Shown one piece after another: positions 61,907-64,000 of a stretch of DNA of 64,000 nt; the stretch's first letter is position 1; the number at the start of each line of letters is the position of its first letter. The DNA comes from Weeksellaceae bacterium TAE3-ERU29 (GTDB lineage: Bacteria; Bacteroidota; Bacteroidia; Flavobacteriales; Weeksellaceae): the NCBI GenBank assembly GCA_019218445.1, contig JAHUUM010000002.1, forward strand, positions 1 through 64,000, written 5' to 3'. The notes under the pieces are model-generated. The model ran no database searches. It was not told where the DNA came from and saw only the letters and a list, made by a program, of their open reading frames with translations. Made by a program: the position numbers and the translations under genes.

Positions 61907-64000
61907 ATGAGGAAAATATATTTATTATTTACAGTACTTATAATTATAAGTTTTGTAAAAAGTTATGCTCAAGAAAATAAATATACTATTAGTGGATATA
62001 TTACTGAGGAAGGCAGTAAGGAATCTATTATTGGGGCAAATATATATTTTCCTGAGATTGATAAAGAAACAACATCTAATAATTATGGTTATTACGCTAT
62101 GTCTCTGCCTGAAGGAACTTACCATCTTATTTGCTCTTATGTTGGTTTTCAGGATTTTGAAAAAGAGGTAAAACTTGACAAAAACTTAGTTTTAAATATC
62201 AGTTTAAGTAACAGTATAAAACTATCTGAGGTAGTAGCTACTGCGGAAAACTCTATTAGACAAAGCAAAACTTCTCGTATGAGTGAGGTTAAAATTCCGA
62301 TTACTCAGATAAAACAACTTCCGGGATTACTGGGAGAAAAAGATGTATTAAAAGCATTACAACTTACCCCGGGAGTGCAATCGGGGTCTGAGGGAAATAG
62401 TGGATTATATGTGAGAGGTGGCGGACCTGATCAGAATTTACTTATTTTAGACGATGCTCCTGTTTATAATGCTTCTCACCTTTTCGGGTTTTTCTCTATT
62501 TTTAATGGAGATGCTATAAAAAACGTAACTTTAACGAAAGGAGGATTCCCAGCACGTTACGGAGGTAGATTATCTTCTGTTTTAGACATGAGTATGAAGG
62601 ACGGAAATAAAGAAAAATTTGCAGGAGAAGTAGGAATTGGATTAATTTCATCTCGACTTACATTGGAAGCTCCTATTATTAAAAATAAATCATCTTTTAT
62701 TATTTCGGGAAGACGTACTTATGTAGATTTAATCGCTCGTCCGCTTATGGATTCTGATGAAAAAGTCGGATATTATTTCTATGACCTTAATGCTAAAATA
62801 AATTATGAAATAGACCAAAATAATAAACTGTATTTAAGCGGATATTTCGGAAAAGATAAATTTAATTCAACTTTTAAAACTGATTACAGCGAGACAAAAG
62901 GAGCTCTCCTATGGGGAAATGCTACGGGAACAATTCGCTGGAATAGATTATTTGGTAATCATATATTCTCGAACACCTCATTAATCTTCAGTGATTATAA
63001 TTTCCAAATATCAAATACCGATAAGCATAAAGAAAATTCCAATAATACCGATAAATATATTTTCTACGAAAGTAAATATAAATCAAGTATCAGTGATTTA
63101 GGACTTAAATATGATATGCAATTTAGTTTAATGCCTAATTACACACTACGTACAGGATTAGCTTCTACAATTCATAACTTTAGCCCGAGTGCTATTACTA
63201 CTAAAAATGAATCGGCTTCTTTGTCTAATTACGAGAATTCAGTAGAAAAAATTAAAACAATAGAATCCGGAATATATGCAGAAAATGAACTTAAATTCTT
63301 AGACAAAATCCGAATGAATGTAGGTTTACGTTTCAGTCATTATCATCACGAAGAAAAAACATATATGGGGTTAGAACCACGCTTTTCAGTAGGATATTCC
63401 TTATCAGACGATATGGCAATAAAGGGTTCTTATGCTTCTATGTATCAATATGTACATTTACTTACAAGTTCAGGAATAAGTCTCCCTATGGATTTATGGG
63501 TACCTACAACCAATATTATAAAACCACAACACTCTCAGCAAGTTGCCATTGGTTTTACTAAAGATTGGATAGAAAGAAAAATTGCATTTTCTATAGAAGG
63601 TTATTACAAAAAAATGAATAGCATAATCGGCTATGCTCCCGGTGCTAATTTCCTTTTAAATAGCACAGATCCAAGTAATGCCAGTCAAGATTATTCTTGG
63701 GAAGAAAACATTATACAAGGGCAAGGTTGGTCTTATGGGGTAGAATTGTTTGCTCATAAAAAAGTTGGAAAACTTTCAGGGTGGTTAGGTTATACACTAT
63801 CTTGGACTCAGCACCAGTTTGATGAGGATAATGGAGGTGAAAAGTATTTTGCCCGATATGATAGAAGACATGACTTCTCTTTTGTCGGAATTTATAATAT
63901 TACTGATAATATTACGCTCTCCGGAACTTGGGTGTACGGCACAGGGAATGCGATAAGCCTACCTAATGCTACTTATATCTCAGAGAATGATCCTATTGGA
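61907..64000 (+). CDS. TonB-dependent receptor with carboxypeptidase-regulatory-like domain (partial, runs off the window)
   Basis: The frame from ATG 61907 stays open to the window edge (698 codons seen). Signal peptide MRKIYLLFTVLIIISFVKSYA is followed by a carboxypeptidase-regulatory-like domain (about 25-105, YTISGYITEEG and CSYVGFQDFEKE), a plug (about 125-235, LPGLLGEKDVLKALQLTPGV, GLYVRGGGPDQNLLILDDAP and PARYGGRLSSVLDM) and a barrel. It lacks the TonB-box text of the two siderophore receptors. The RGGGPDQNLLILDD form is typical of a distinct Bacteroidota receptor group often lacking a SusD partner. The ligand is unknown. Confidence 0.88.
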   Translation, partial: MRKIYLLFTVLIIISFVKSYAQENKYTISGYITEEGSKESIIGANIYFPEIDKETTSNNYGYYAMSLPEGTYHLICSYVGFQDFEKEVKLDKNLVLNISLSNSIKLSEVVATAENSIRQSKTSRMSEVKIPITQIKQLPGLLGEKDVLKALQLTPGVQSGSEGNSGLYVRGGGPDQNLLILDDAPVYNASHLFGFFSIFNGDAIKNVTLTKGGFPARYGGRLSSVLDMSMKDGNKEKFAGEVGIGLISSRLTLEAPIIKNKSSFIISGRRTYVDLIARPLMDSDEKVGYYFYDLNAKINYEIDQNNKLYLSGYFGKDKFNSTFKTDYSETKGALLWGNATGTIRWNRLFGNHIFSNTSLIFSDYNFQISNTDKHKENSNNTDKYIFYESKYKSSISDLGLKYDMQFSLMPNYTLRTGLASTIHNFSPSAITTKNESASLSNYENSVEKIKTIESGIYAENELKFLDKIRMNVGLRFSHYHHEEKTYMGLEPRFSVGYSLSDDMAIKGSYASMYQYVHLLTSSGISLPMDLWVPTTNIIKPQHSQQVAIGFTKDWIERKIAFSIEGYYKKMNSIIGYAPGANFLLNSTDPSNASQDYSWEENIIQGQGWSYGVELFAHKKVGKLSGWLGYTLSWTQHQFDEDNGGEKYFARYDRRHDFSFVGIYNITDNITLSGTWVYGTGNAISLPNATYISENDPIG

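Noticed and set aside
1-64000. tRNA, rRNA, CRISPR arrays or insertion-sequence transposases
   Set aside because: I searched by eye for cloverleaf 3' ends, regular spaced repeats and transposase motifs and saw none; a tool-based scan would be needed to exclude small RNAs.

Overview
The window looks like a chromosomal segment of a low-GC member of the Bacteroidota, most likely class Flavobacteriia. The evidence is GldJ and PorV (gliding / type IX secretion proteins), SusC-type TonB receptors with an N-terminal carboxypeptidase-regulatory domain, lipoproteins with acidic residues right after the lipobox cysteine, a GLPGLI-family protein, and many promoters of the Bacteroidota type (-7 box TAnnTTTG). 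I do not assign a genus. I saw no rRNA, tRNA or CRISPR array.

Layout. 1-4.1 kb: serS and a secreted S9 peptidase, convergent. 4.1-14.1 kb: two paralogous iron/siderophore-type loci, each an AraC regulator divergent from a TonB receptor plus beta-propeller surface lipoprotein; the second also carries a VOC protein. 14.1-15.1 kb: a small foreign-looking cassette (DUF2188 protein plus a frameshifted nucleotide-binding-like protein) sitting between direct repeats made of the AraC gene tail. 15.2-20.8 kb: a six-gene lipid operon resembling E. coli ynbABCD (CDP-alcohol transferase, CDP-diacylglycerol synthase-like, patatin-like, SDR, PAP2-like, hydrolase-methyltransferase fusion). 20.9-26.2 kb: MATE pump, hydrolase, sugar-phosphate transferase, prfC and a PIN toxin-antitoxin pair. 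26.2-31.9 kb: a leftward run with arginine decarboxylase, threonine dehydrogenase, an embedded PD-(D/E)XK nuclease and an AmgK / RapZ-C / MurU-like set that suggests cell-wall amino-sugar salvage coupled to sensing. 32-36.5 kb: purK and purE with small exported proteins between them, then a membrane protein, a GNAT and a lipoprotein. 36.5-39 kb: an ECF sigma, membrane anti-sigma-like and outer-membrane coiled-coil/barrel operon. 39-46.9 kb: thioredoxin, DASS transporter, ABC-F, EamA transporter, a divergent pair of poorly known genes and a frameshifted GLPGLI gene. 47-56.2 kb: murF, gldJ, YceI, porV, a 2-oxoacid dehydrogenase E2 and an LTA-synthase-like protein. 56.2-56.7 kb: a decayed gene. 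56.7-61.7 kb: carbonic anhydrase, dGTPase, luxS, mtnN, L25 and prs, all leftward. 61.9 kb to the end: a TonB receptor that runs off the window.

The parts most worth following up are the ynb-like lipid operon, whose patatin and CDP-transferase members have altered active-site motifs; the repeat-bounded cassette inside the regulator locus; the two receptor loci whose regulators have identical DNA-binding ends and the same face-to-face promoter layout; and the AmgK / RapZ-C / MurU set with its embedded nuclease gene. All family assignments come from reading the translated sequence; no database search was run.
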